From: Roseovarius aestuarii
Lineage (GTDB): Bacteria > Pseudomonadota > Alphaproteobacteria > Rhodobacterales > Rhodobacteraceae
Length of the DNA stretch: 64,000 nucleotides
Assembly: GCF_019966515.1 (NCBI RefSeq)
Contig: NZ_JAIMIB010000012.1
Coordinates: 62,001 to 126,000, forward strand
Reading direction: 5' to 3'
Positions 1 through 11,746 of this stretch are shown one piece after another. The position numbers and the translations under genes were made by a program. The stretch's first letter is position 1; each line of letters opens with the position of its first letter. The notes under the pieces were generated by a model. That model saw only the letters and a list, made by a program, of their open reading frames with translations, was not told the DNA's origin and did not search any database.

Positions 1-2875
<2,875 letters not shown>

Positions 2876-3118
2876 TCCTATCCAGTACAGGGATCGGAGA
2901 CAAGGACAACCGGAAGGAAAATCGCACAATATCGGCAGACCTGCTCACTTGAATGGAGCGACCATCATTTTAGGGAACCGGCGCGCAAAGAATGGCCCAC
3001 AAGAGGCTGAGATTTGAGGGGTTTTTACTTGGGCATGATGGGCCGGAGACTGACGGGGTGCGCGATGCCGGGCCTGGATACGGTCAGAATATCCTGAAGC
3101 CCGGTTGGGGCCTGCGGT

Positions 3119-4045
3119 TCATCTTGAATCGTCGGCTTTACCAGAACGCTTCGGGATCGCGTATTGCTGAAGCGTCTCGCCGATGCGTTTCTCGAATTGG
3201 GTCGCTGCGATACCGACGGGTTGGCCCTTGTTGGTTATTACTGCAAGCTCGTGAATGATCTTGGGGGCGAACGGCCGCCAGACCACCCCGTCTGCAAGGG
3301 CCGCCTTTCCGTTTACGGGGTCAATGATCGAAATGTTGTTTCCGGCCGCGACAAGGTTTCTAGCAATGGCGTAAAAGTAGCTGGACGCATTGTGGATCAG
3401 GGACATTTCTGCAAGCGACATTATTTCCGCAAGCTGACGGTCGATACTGTGGTCCCCGGTTATCGCTATGACCGGACGGTTATTCAGGTCCTTCGGGGTA
3501 ATGATTTCCAGCCGTGCGAGCGGATCATCCTCGCGCATGATGCAAACACATTCCATATGCACCAGTTTTGTATTCAGCCCGGCAACCGGTACAGGTGCAT
3601 CGATAAGCCCGATATCAATTTGCCTGCTGCCGACCCAAGAGGCGATCCTACGCGAGCTGTGCACGCGTAGCTCTACATGGGTGCCGGGATAGTCACGCTG
3701 AAACTCGGCAATGACTTTGGGCAGAAAATTATAGGACATGGCGCCATTGGTTGCGACACTGATGCCTGCCGTCGCGCCTGAACGGATTTCATCGGCACGC
3801 TGTTCGACCCGGGTCAGTGCCGTAATACCCTGTTGAACTTCCTCATGCAGTAGAATGGCCTCGTTTGTCGGGGCGAAAAAACCGCGGTCACGGTGGAACA
3901 GGCGGAATCCCAGTTCGGCCTCGAAGTTTCCCAGTGCAACACTTACGGCCGGTTGCGACAAGTTGAGCCGCTGCGCCGCCCGAGACACCGAGCCTGCGTC
4001 AAACAAGGCGCTGAATACCTCCAGATGTCGCAGCTTTAACCGCAT
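3119..4045 (-). CDS. LysR-family transcriptional regulator
   Basis: A 308-residue LysR-type regulator. The N-terminal winged helix-turn-helix is clear (HLEVFSALFDAGSVSRAAQ followed by LNLSQPAVS), with a C-terminal periplasmic-binding-like effector domain. It is transcribed divergently from the FAD oxidoreductase and polyamine-type transporter genes, with a 160-base AT-rich gap that holds an LTTR-type palindrome. The position suggests that it controls that operon and itself; the effector is probably the imported amine or a product of it (inference). Confidence 0.9.
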   Translation of the reverse strand: MRLKLRHLEVFSALFDAGSVSRAAQRLNLSQPAVSVALGNFEAELGFRLFHRDRGFFAPTNEAILLHEEVQQGITALTRVEQRADEIRSGATAGISVATNGAMSYNFLPKVIAEFQRDYPGTHVELRVHSSRRIASWVGSRQIDIGLIDAPVPVAGLNTKLVHMECVCIMREDDPLARLEIITPKDLNNRPVIAITGDHSIDRQLAEIMSLAEMSLIHNASSYFYAIARNLVAAGNNISIIDPVNGKAALADGVVWRPFAPKIIHELAVITNKGQPVGIAATQFEKRIGETLQQYAIPKRSGKADDSR

Positions 4046-4062
4046 ATTTCGTCACCCGTTTT

Positions 4063-4081
4063 GTATAAATTTATCGTATAC
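4063..4081. promoter_or_regulatory. Candidate LysR-type operator
   Basis: GTATA-N9-TATAC is a perfect dyad that contains the T-N11-A pattern of LysR-type boxes. It sits just upstream of the lysR start (4045) in an AT-rich gap and about 125 bases before the divergent operon's TTG start. Confidence 0.45.
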
Positions 4082-4205
4082 TAATATTATCCATATTGAA
4101 TTGATTAATTCACCCCCCCTCACTAACCTCACCGGATGGTGACGCAATGCGATTTTCAGAGGGCGGCGGTATCTGAACAGGCTGCTGCGCTGGCAGGGGG
4201 GAAAC

Positions 4206-5549
4206 TTGACCGCTCGGGCTGACCAAACAAGCAAAGATCCGATCTGGGCCGACAACTGGAAGGAGACCCCGTTCTGGCTGGACGGGTGCCCGGCTGAGTC
4301 TGACCTGCCCGGTCAGTTGCCCGAAACCGCGGATGTGGTGATTGTCGGCTCGGGCTACACGGGGTTGAACGCGGCGATTGAGACTGCACGCGCCGGTCGG
4401 TCGACCCTCGTGCTTGACGCTGAAAATCCCGGTTGGGGCTGCAGTACGCGAAATGGCGGGCAGATCAGCACCAGCGTGAAACCCTCGTTGCAGAAACTTT
4501 CAGCCAAGTATGGCGTGGCGCGCGCACGCGCGATCCGTCGCGAAGGGGAAAACGCGCTTGATTGGATCGAAGACCGTATCGCCAGTGAGGGTATCAGGTG
4601 TGATTTTCGCCGGGCGGGCCGGTTTCATGCCGCGCATAGCGCAGAAAGCTATGAGCAATTGGCCCGCGACGCGCAGCAATTGGCCCGTGAAGAAGGCGTC
4701 GAAACCTATCCCGTGCCCCGACAGGATCAGAGTTCGGAGCTGGGATCGCCAGTCTATCATGGTGGCCTAGTCTTCCCGAAACATGCCGCGCTGGATCCTG
4801 CGAAATACCATCGCGGATTATTGATGTGCGCGACTGATGCGGGCGCAACCGTCATCGGCCAGTGTAGGGTAACCGGGTTGCGGCAAAGCGCTGACGGGCA
4901 TGAGGTTGTGACAGCCAAAGGTAGCGTCAGGGCGCGTGACGTGATCGTGGCCACAAACGGCTACACCGAAAAGCTGACACCTTGGTTGCAGCGCCGGGTC
5001 ATCCCCATTGGCAGTTACGTGATCGCGACCGAACCGTTGAAACCTGATCTCGTGGACCGGCTTTTTCCCAAGGACCGCATCGCCAGCGACACCTGCAAGG
5101 TAGTCTATTACTACCGCACCTCGCCGGATCGCAGGCGCATTTTGTTCGGGGGCCGCGTGTCTGCGCACGAAACCGATCCCAGCGTCAGCGGCCCGCGCTT
5201 ATATGACGATATGTGCCGTATTTTTCCCGAACTGCGTGGCACCCGTATTACCCATTCCTGGATGGGCACGGTCGCATATACCTTTGACGAGCTGGCCCAT
5301 ATTGGTCAGCGTGAGGGCATTCATTACGCGATGGGATATTGCGGATCAGGTGTGTCGATGGCGAGCTATCTGGGCATGCGGGTAGGGCAGAAGGTGCTGG
5401 GCCTCAGGGAAGGTCAGACTGCATTTGACGAACTGCCCTTTCCGACGCGACCTTTATACACCGGAAAGCCGTGGTTCCTGCCACCGGTCGTCGCCTGGTA
5501 TCGTTGGCGCGACCGGATGCAATATGAAAAATCGAAGGCAATCAGTTAG
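4206..5549 (+). CDS. FAD-dependent oxidoreductase, gamma-glutamylputrescine oxidase-like
   Basis: A 447-residue flavoprotein of the DAO family. The FAD-binding motif VVIVGSGYTGLNAAIETAR is near residue 43, followed by GCSTRNGGQIS, which is typical of PuuB and OrdL-type amine oxidases. It likely oxidises a secondary amine or N-substituted amino compound to an aldehyde or oxo acid. The start is TTG: an upstream ATG at 4147 is closed by a stop, and a G-rich AGGGGGG lies just before the TTG. It is first in an apparent operon with a polyamine-type ABC importer, so its substrate is probably what that importer brings in. No glutamylputrescine synthetase is nearby, so the name puuB is not assigned. 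Confidence 0.82.
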   Translation: MTARADQTSKDPIWADNWKETPFWLDGCPAESDLPGQLPETADVVIVGSGYTGLNAAIETARAGRSTLVLDAENPGWGCSTRNGGQISTSVKPSLQKLSAKYGVARARAIRREGENALDWIEDRIASEGIRCDFRRAGRFHAAHSAESYEQLARDAQQLAREEGVETYPVPRQDQSSELGSPVYHGGLVFPKHAALDPAKYHRGLLMCATDAGATVIGQCRVTGLRQSADGHEVVTAKGSVRARDVIVATNGYTEKLTPWLQRRVIPIGSYVIATEPLKPDLVDRLFPKDRIASDTCKVVYYYRTSPDRRRILFGGRVSAHETDPSVSGPRLYDDMCRIFPELRGTRITHSWMGTVAYTFDELAHIGQREGIHYAMGYCGSGVSMASYLGMRVGQKVLGLREGQTAFDELPFPTRPLYTGKPWFLPPVVAWYRWRDRMQYEKSKAIS

Positions 5550-5555
5550 GAATAC

Positions 5556-5583
5556 CCGGACGGGGCTTCGCCAAACCGTCCGG
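5556..5583 (+). repeat. Intercistronic stem-loop
   Basis: CCGGACGG and CCGTCCGG form a perfect 8-bp stem, with an inner GGC/GCC stem. No T-run follows, so it is more likely an mRNA processing or stability element than a terminator. It lies between the oxidoreductase and the binding-protein gene. Confidence 0.5.
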
Positions 5584-5650
5584 CGCAACAACCTGGCGAA
5601 TAAGGGTTGCAAAGCAAGCAAGCCCGTTAAAACAGAGGAGGAGATTGAAC

Positions 5651-6691
5651 ATGAAAACGACGATATCAACAGCCGTGGTGGCCAGTATCCTGGCATCGGC
5701 GGCGATGGCCGCGGATAAATCGGTGACGATTGCCTCATGGGGCGGATCGTATCAGGAGGCGCAAAGCAAGGCGCTGTTCGAACCCGCCGCCGCCAATACC
5801 GGTGTCGAGGTCAAACAGGAAACCTATGGTGGCATGTCGGACGTGCGTTTGCAGGTCAGTTCTGGCCAGGTCACGCTGGATATTGTCGCGAGCGGATCGG
5901 GCTCGGCGGCACGCGCCGCGGCTGAAGGCCTGCTCGAGAAGCTGGATTACGGCGTGATTGATGTGTCGAATTTTTACCCGACGCTTTATTCGGATTACTG
6001 CGTGGGCGGTGACGTGTTCTCGACCGTTTATGCCTGGAACACCGACACATTCGGCGAGGATGGCCCGCAAAGCTGGGCCGATTTCTTTGACGTGGAAAAA
6101 TTCCCCGGCAAACGCGCCTATCGCGGCAAGGTCGCCGGTGCACTTGAGCCTGCCATTCTCGCGGATGGAGTCGCCCCGGAAGATGTCTATGAGGTGCTCG
6201 GTTCTGAAGAGGGGATTGAGCGTGCGCTCAATAAGATCCGGGAATTGAAGCCACATATCGACGTGTTCTGGACCTCGGGCGCACAGCACGCGCAGTTGAT
6301 GAAAGATGGTGAGGTCGATATGACCACTGGCTGGAATGGCCGTTTCGACAATGCCAAGAAGGACGGCGCAAAGGTCGCCTACAGCTTCAATCAGGCATTG
6401 CTGGATTATGACTGTTTCGCCATCCCGAAAGGCGCGCCCAACAAGGACGTGGCGATGGAATTCCTGAACGAAATTTCCAAACCGGAGTATCAGGACGACC
6501 TACCGAAATATATCACCTACGGCCCGACCAACAAGGCTGCTTATGACACGGGCGAAATTACCGCCGATGTCGCCGCTGGCCTGCCGTCATCGCCGGACAA
6601 TGCCGCGAAGCAGGTACCGGTATCGCTGGACTGGTATGCCGAGTGGGAAACCATTGCGGCGGAGATGTACCAGGAAATGCTGACGGAATAG
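5651..6691 (+). CDS. ABC transporter substrate-binding protein, spermidine/putrescine family
   Basis: A periplasmic solute-binding protein of 346 residues with a Sec signal peptide (hydrophobic residues 5-17, likely cleavage after SAAMA at about residue 20). The mature start (SVTIASWGGSYQEA) is typical of PotD/PotF-related proteins for polyamines and other small cations. The ATG at 5651 is chosen over a TTG at 5645 because a strong GAGGAGGAG sits 7 bases before it and would abut the TTG. It is the second gene of the operon and is flanked on both sides by stem-loops. The ligand cannot be told from sequence. Confidence 0.9.
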   Translation: MKTTISTAVVASILASAAMAADKSVTIASWGGSYQEAQSKALFEPAAANTGVEVKQETYGGMSDVRLQVSSGQVTLDIVASGSGSAARAAAEGLLEKLDYGVIDVSNFYPTLYSDYCVGGDVFSTVYAWNTDTFGEDGPQSWADFFDVEKFPGKRAYRGKVAGALEPAILADGVAPEDVYEVLGSEEGIERALNKIRELKPHIDVFWTSGAQHAQLMKDGEVDMTTGWNGRFDNAKKDGAKVAYSFNQALLDYDCFAIPKGAPNKDVAMEFLNEISKPEYQDDLPKYITYGPTNKAAYDTGEITADVAAGLPSSPDNAAKQVPVSLDWYAEWETIAAEMYQEMLTE

Positions 6692-6710
6692 GCGGCCCGC
6701 GAAAAACAAA

Positions 6711-6736
6711 GTCACGGGCAGGGGTATGCCCGTGGC
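6711..6736 (+). repeat. Stem-loop between binding-protein and ATPase genes
   Basis: CACGGGCA and TGCCCGTG form a perfect 8-bp stem with a 6-base GGGGTA loop, extendable by a G-U and a G-C pair. There is no T-run. Such hairpins after a binding-protein gene often protect the upstream mRNA and raise binding-protein output relative to the membrane components. An ATG at 6726 lies inside the loop, which argues against it as the ATPase start. Confidence 0.65.
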
Positions 6737-6761
6737 ACATAAATTGAACAGGCAAGTGACA

Positions 6762-7850
6762 ATGACAAAGCAGGATGCGCTTCCGATCGGCGTGCGCAAC
6801 GTAACCAAAACCTATGGCGACGTTCACGCGCTGGACGATGTTTCGCTCGACGTGAAAAGCGGTGAATTCCTGACCCTTCTGGGGCCGTCGGGTTCTGGCA
6901 AAACAACACTTCTGATGGTGTTGGCTGGCTTTACGCGTCCAGATCGTGGCAGCCTAAAGTTCGGTGCGGACGAGGTGGTCCGCAAACCGCCGCACCTGCG
7001 CGACGTGGGCATGGTCTTTCAGAATTACGCCCTCTTTCCGCATATGACCGTGGCCGGGAATGTGGGCTACCCGCTGCGTCTGCGTCGCGTATCCAAACCC
7101 GAACTGGCTGAGCGGGTTGAGCGCGCGCTGGAGACAGTGCAACTGGGCGGGTATGGTGAACGGTGCATCGATCAGCTGTCGGGTGGGCAAAAGCAGCGTG
7201 TCGCGCTGGCCCGCGCCATTGTTTTTGAGCCGCGCATCCTGCTGATGGACGAGCCGCTTTCTGCGCTTGATAAAAAGCTACGCGACCGGATGCAGATCGA
7301 ACTGCGCCACTTGCATGAAAAACTTGGCATGACAACGGTTTACGTGACCCATGACCAGCGCGAGGCGCTGACGATGTCGGATCGTATCGCGGTTGTTAAC
7401 TTCGGTCGGATCATGCAGCTTGCGACGCCACAGCAACTTTATGATCAGCCGGAAAACAGGTTTGTGGCCGATTTCATCGGCGATTCGAGTTTTCTGGATG
7501 TTGAGCGTACTGGCCGGGACATCGCCGCCGGTGGCACGGTTCTGAAAACCATACGCCCGATACCGGACGCAAACGCGCTGTCGCTGATGATGCGGCCCGA
7601 ACGGGTGCGGCTGCTGGAAGGTGCGGCCGGCGACGATGTGAATGAATTTGCCGCCACAGTCAGCGAGGTCGTCTATCAGGGCGAAAGCTTCCTGCTTTAT
7701 GCCCGCCTTCAGGACGGCACGGAAATGGCCGTGCGCGGCGCCATTCGCAGCGGCTCCTTCGATCGCCTGCCAAAACCGGGCGACGCTGTGCGTCTTGGCC
7801 TCGACAGCGCCGATACGGTGATCCTGGTGGGTGAGGAGCAGCGGCCGTGA
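6762..7850 (+). CDS. ABC transporter ATP-binding protein, PotA-like
   Basis: The ATPase of the polyamine-type importer, 362 residues from the start at 6762. It has Walker A GPSGSGKTT, the signature LSGGQKQRVALARA, Walker B ILLMDEPLSALD and the switch histidine in VTHDQ, then a C-terminal TOBE-like domain. An upstream in-frame ATG at 6726 is inside a stable hairpin, so the later ATG is preferred, although its ribosome site is weak. The stop overlaps the next gene's GTG start (GTGA). Confidence 0.93.
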   Translation: MTKQDALPIGVRNVTKTYGDVHALDDVSLDVKSGEFLTLLGPSGSGKTTLLMVLAGFTRPDRGSLKFGADEVVRKPPHLRDVGMVFQNYALFPHMTVAGNVGYPLRLRRVSKPELAERVERALETVQLGGYGERCIDQLSGGQKQRVALARAIVFEPRILLMDEPLSALDKKLRDRMQIELRHLHEKLGMTTVYVTHDQREALTMSDRIAVVNFGRIMQLATPQQLYDQPENRFVADFIGDSSFLDVERTGRDIAAGGTVLKTIRPIPDANALSLMMRPERVRLLEGAAGDDVNEFAATVSEVVYQGESFLLYARLQDGTEMAVRGAIRSGSFDRLPKPGDAVRLGLDSADTVILVGEEQRP

Positions 7851-8731
7851 GCGCAACAGACATGAACGCCGCCGGTCTGCGGCGGGATGAACGGTTGGAG
7901 CGGCTGAAGCTCTTTGGCCTGAGTTCGCCCGCTGTCCTGATTGTGCTGATCATTTTGGTTATCCCGGTCGGCTGGCTGTTCTATGTCTCGTTCATCGGGG
8001 CGGATGGCACGTTTTCGATGGAAAACTACGAGCGGATGATCAAGCGCAAATCCTACGCGCGCATATTCAGCACCACGTTCCAAGTCAGCCTGCTGACCAC
8101 CGGCCTGTGCATCCTGATTGGCTATCCGCTTGCCTATTTCATGTCGCAGCTGCCCACCCGCGTGGCCAACCTGTGCCTGATCACCGTTCTGTTACCCTTC
8201 TGGACGTCGCTTCTGGTCCGGACCTATGCGTGGCTAGTGCTGTTGCAGAAAAACGGGCTGGTGAACAATTGGGCGATTTCGCTGGGCCTTTGGGACGAGC
8301 CGATCAAGATCGTGCATAACCTCAACGGGACGCTGATCGGGATGGTGCATATCATGCTGCCTTTCCTGGTGCTGCCCACCTATGGCGCGATGAAGGCGAT
8401 TGACCGGGATTATCTGAAGGCCGCAGCCAATATGGGGGCGAGCCCGGCGCGGGCGTTCTGGACGGTGTTCTTTCCGCTCTCCACACCGGGGTTGTTCGCC
8501 GGGGCACTGATGGTCTTCGTCCTGTGCCTGGGCTTCTTCGTGACGCCGGCAGTGCTGGGCGGGGGCAAAGTCATCATGGTGTCGATGAAGATCGTGTCGA
8601 ACATCGAGCTTTTCGTAAACTGGGGTGCGGCCAGCGCGCTTGGCGTGGTGCTCCTGGTGCTGACAGTTGCGGTCCTGTGGGTGGCGTCGCGGTTTCTAAA
8701 ACTCGAACAGATGACGGGAGGCGGGCATTGA
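7847..8731 (+). CDS. ABC transporter permease, PotB-like
   Basis: A 294-residue inner-membrane permease with about six hydrophobic segments. The cytoplasmic coupling loop (YLKAAANMGASPARAFWTVFFP) is the EAA motif that docks on the ATPase. The GTG start overlaps the ATPase stop and follows a GAGGAG ribosome site; an ATG five codons later is possible. It pairs with the following permease as a heterodimer, as in PotB/PotC systems. Confidence 0.93.
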   Translation: MSATDMNAAGLRRDERLERLKLFGLSSPAVLIVLIILVIPVGWLFYVSFIGADGTFSMENYERMIKRKSYARIFSTTFQVSLLTTGLCILIGYPLAYFMSQLPTRVANLCLITVLLPFWTSLLVRTYAWLVLLQKNGLVNNWAISLGLWDEPIKIVHNLNGTLIGMVHIMLPFLVLPTYGAMKAIDRDYLKAAANMGASPARAFWTVFFPLSTPGLFAGALMVFVLCLGFFVTPAVLGGGKVIMVSMKIVSNIELFVNWGAASALGVVLLVLTVAVLWVASRFLKLEQMTGGGH

Positions 8732-9555
8732 TGCTGAATTGGCTACGCAGCCCCGCCTCGGAAACCCAGGTCACCCACGGCCAGCGGCTGTGGCTTTATA
8801 TCTTTGCCGGGATCACCATGCTGCTCTTGGTGACACCGACGCTGATCGTCATTCCAATGTCCTTCTCGGACTCGCAATACCTCGAATTCCCGCCCGAGAA
8901 ATGGTCAACCCGTTGGTACGGTCACTATTTTGGCTCAGAAGAATGGATGCGGGCGACGCGTACATCGTTCACAGCCGCGATCCTGACGATGCTGGTTGCT
9001 ACGCCGATTGGCGTGTTGGCGGCGTACGGGCTGCACGCATCGAAACTCCCCTATATCCGCGCGGCATTCGTATTGCTGATCACACCGATGATGGTGCCGG
9101 TGGTGCTGGTCGCGATCGGGGCTTTTTATGCCTACGTGAAGTTGCAGATCCTTTATACCATGACCGGGCTGGTGCTGGCCCATACGATGCTGGCGATCCC
9201 GCTGGTGCTGATCGTGACCGGATCGGCGCTGAAAAGCTATGACATGAACCAGGAACTTGCCGCGCGTTCGCTGGGGGCGCCGCGATGGAAGGCGTTTCTG
9301 ACGATCACCCTGCCTCAGATCAGGTTCGCGGTTGTCACCAGCGCGCTCTTGTCATTTCTGACGTCTTTTGATGAGGTTGTTGTGGCCATGTTCATCTCGG
9401 GCGGCGACAACCCGACGCTGACCCGCAACATGTTCAACGCCCTGCGCGACCAGATCGACCCCACCATTGCGTCGATCTCGACCATCATGATCGTGGTGAC
9501 GACACTGATGATGGCGCTGGCGCAGATCTTCGGTCGCGGAAAATCTGACGACTGA
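8731..9555 (+). CDS. ABC transporter permease, PotC-like
   Basis: The second permease of the importer, 274 residues. It has hydrophobic segments throughout and an EAA loop near QELAARSLGAPRWKAFLTITLP. The ATG at 8731 overlaps the preceding stop (TGATG), with GGGAGGCGGG upstream as ribosome site; a longer frame opening at 8524 lies within the first permease gene and is rejected. It is the last gene of the operon. No clear terminator follows before the convergent lysR gene. Confidence 0.93.
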   Translation: MLNWLRSPASETQVTHGQRLWLYIFAGITMLLLVTPTLIVIPMSFSDSQYLEFPPEKWSTRWYGHYFGSEEWMRATRTSFTAAILTMLVATPIGVLAAYGLHASKLPYIRAAFVLLITPMMVPVVLVAIGAFYAYVKLQILYTMTGLVLAHTMLAIPLVLIVTGSALKSYDMNQELAARSLGAPRWKAFLTITLPQIRFAVVTSALLSFLTSFDEVVVAMFISGGDNPTLTRNMFNALRDQIDPTIASISTIMIVVTTLMMALAQIFGRGKSDD

Positions 9556-9685
9556 GGCATGACATTCGACTATTGTCGTCAGGGCAAACGATCTGAACAG
9601 GAAGTTACGTGTGAACGGGTGCGATAACGAGCTTCGCCGCAAATCTATCGTGATCTCGCGCGCCTTCGGGCTTTGAATAGTCTTA

Positions 9686-10633
9686 TCAGGTCCCGGATTT
9701 TCTGTCTGAACCTGAGATCGAGCTCTCGGGCATAACAGATGCGTAAACGAGGTTTTTGAAGGTATTCGATACCAGATTAAGGTCTACGCCGCGTTTTCTG
9801 ACAAGTTTGATTTCAGAGGGTTGGTTGAATGCTCCTGCGCCGACCGACTTCATCTTCTCTTCCCGCACCCAGACTTTCGCGAAGTGTTCGGGGAGATAGC
9901 CGATGAACTTGCCGGTCAGGATCAGGTGGGCAATGCCTTCGATCTGATGCGCGAACGCGCCGGTTTTCAGATCACGTGAAATGGGGGCCACCTCGCGTTC
10001 CCTCAGGTAGGCGCGTTTGGCATATTGGGAATGCTGCAAGATTTCGCGTATTTTCGACGGATCATCCTCATCGAACAATGGATGGCCCCTGGCGCAATAT
10101 AAGTCCATCTTCTCAAAGCCGACGGGTTCGTAAATCAGGCCCGGCTTGTGCTTGTGAAAGACACCGATGCCAAGCGATACCCGTGCGTCCTGCACTGCCA
10201 ACTCGATATCATCGGGCGCCAGCGAGAACAGCTCGACCGTGACGTCCGGTGCCATGTCAGTGAATCTGCGCAAGGCGTTCGCAAAGGGTGACGCGTCGTT
10301 GAAAACCCAGTTGTCAACAATGGCCAGGGCAAGATTACCCACCAGTCTTCCACGAGACCCATCAATCGTTTCTCCAAATTCCTGGACGGATGCAAATAGT
10401 CGCTGGGTCGCGCGATAAACCACCTCACCGTTCTCGGTCAGGCGAAAACCGGACCTGCCGCGCTGACATAGCTTCATGCCAAATCTTGTTTCCAGATTTG
10501 TGATTTGCCGCGAGATGGTCGAGGCTGAAACATTCAGTTCGATTTGTGCGGTGGAAAAACCGCGAGTTTCGACAACGGTCATGAACACATGAAGAAGATG
10601 CAGATCAGCCTTTGTGAGAGAGGGGGGCAGCAT
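9686..10633 (-). CDS. LysR-family transcriptional regulator
   Basis: A 315-residue LysR-type protein with the N-terminal helix-turn-helix (VVETRGFSTAQIELNVSASTISRQ) and an effector-binding domain. It is divergent from the amidinotransferase-like hydrolase gene, with a 104-base, notably AT-rich gap that should hold both promoters. It probably controls the hydrolase and the following binding-protein gene (inference from position). Confidence 0.9.
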   Translation of the reverse strand: MLPPSLTKADLHLLHVFMTVVETRGFSTAQIELNVSASTISRQITNLETRFGMKLCQRGRSGFRLTENGEVVYRATQRLFASVQEFGETIDGSRGRLVGNLALAIVDNWVFNDASPFANALRRFTDMAPDVTVELFSLAPDDIELAVQDARVSLGIGVFHKHKPGLIYEPVGFEKMDLYCARGHPLFDEDDPSKIREILQHSQYAKRAYLREREVAPISRDLKTGAFAHQIEGIAHLILTGKFIGYLPEHFAKVWVREEKMKSVGAGAFNQPSEIKLVRKRGVDLNLVSNTFKNLVYASVMPESSISGSDRKSGT

Positions 10634-10737
10634 TGTTATATGTATATTTGTGCAACTAAAGTTTTATCTTTTGTAATTTATTGCAAAAATGTTCTGCGTC
10701 AAGCTGGATGCGACAACGCAATCCAGGGAGGCAAATT

Positions 10738-11631
10738 GTGAAAGATCGCGCGACGCACTTTTCCAATTGGGGCATCAACAACGACTACGCGAAACTGCAT
10801 GGCGTCTTGTTGGGAAAGCCCGAATATTACAGATGGGTCGAGGCCGGGCCGCTTATCGGTAGGACGCTGGCCAATGCCGAAAAGACCGGCCATCGCTTCG
10901 ATCTGCAACTGGCGATGAAACAGCATGCCGAAATGGTCTCGATCTATGAAGAAAACGGGGTCAAATGCCATTATCTGCCAGCGGACGAGGCGTTGCACCG
11001 GAATTTCTTTGCCCGTGATAGCTCGGCCATGACGCCCTGGGGGCCGCTCATTTGCCATATGCAACTCAAGTGCCGCCGGGCGGATTATGCGACGGTGATC
11101 CAGTTCTATCAGGACCACGATGTGCCGATCTGGAAATTTGCCACTGCCGGGCACTTCGAAGGTGGCGATTTCAACATTATCGAACCGGGGCGGGTGTTGA
11201 TCGGTTATTGCGGTGAGCGGTCCGAGAAAGAAGGTAGCGAACAGGTGGCCGAGTTCGTGCGTGCCGAAGGCTGGGAGGCCGTGGTGGCACCGATCAGCCG
11301 CGAATTTGTGCATATGGATGGGTTGATTGTGCCTCTGGCTGAGAAGCTTGCGGTGGCCTGCATCGATGCGATGGAGCCCTGGCTGGTCGAGGTTGTGCGG
11401 GGTTGGGGTATCGACATTGTAGAAGTTGAATATCGCGAGGCCAAGAACCTAGGCGTGAACCTCGTGGCGCTCGGGGATGGCAAGGTGTTGTCGATGGCGG
11501 GCGCTGAGGACCTGAACGCCAAGATGCGTGCGCTTGGCTTTGAGGTCTATGACCCCGACATGTCGATGTTCACCTTAGGTGGTGGCGGCGTGCATTGCCT
11601 TAGCCAGGCACTGTGTCGCGAGGCGGCATGA
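10738..11631 (+). CDS. Arginine deiminase / dimethylarginine dimethylaminohydrolase-like protein
   Basis: A 297-residue guanidino-group modifying enzyme of the amidinotransferase superfamily. Visible landmarks are the EGGD segment (141-144), a catalytic His in VHMD (His192, Asp194) and a C-terminal catalytic Cys in GGGGVHC (Cys287). This His-Cys layout fits DDAH and arginine deiminase, which release citrulline plus an amine or ammonia. Its size is nearer DDAH than the roughly 400-residue arginine deiminases. The GTG start at 10738 follows GGGAGG; an in-frame ATG at 10681 has no ribosome site. The substrate is undetermined. A Tat-exported binding-protein gene follows 115 bases downstream. Confidence 0.8.
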   Translation: MKDRATHFSNWGINNDYAKLHGVLLGKPEYYRWVEAGPLIGRTLANAEKTGHRFDLQLAMKQHAEMVSIYEENGVKCHYLPADEALHRNFFARDSSAMTPWGPLICHMQLKCRRADYATVIQFYQDHDVPIWKFATAGHFEGGDFNIIEPGRVLIGYCGERSEKEGSEQVAEFVRAEGWEAVVAPISREFVHMDGLIVPLAEKLAVACIDAMEPWLVEVVRGWGIDIVEVEYREAKNLGVNLVALGDGKVLSMAGAEDLNAKMRALGFEVYDPDMSMFTLGGGGVHCLSQALCREAA

Positions 11632-11746
11632 CCAACGCGCCAAGTGGCTGCTAGAAGCCGAAGATGAAAAATGAAAAATTATGCTACGCTATCGAAATAA
11701 CGGGGAATCGGGCGGGTACTTTTCAAGAATAACCAGGGAGACTGAA

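Noticed and set aside
2992..3258. An 88-codon frame between the riboswitch and lysR
   Set aside because: Half of it overlaps the lysR 3' end on the other strand, and there is no ribosome site or similarity.
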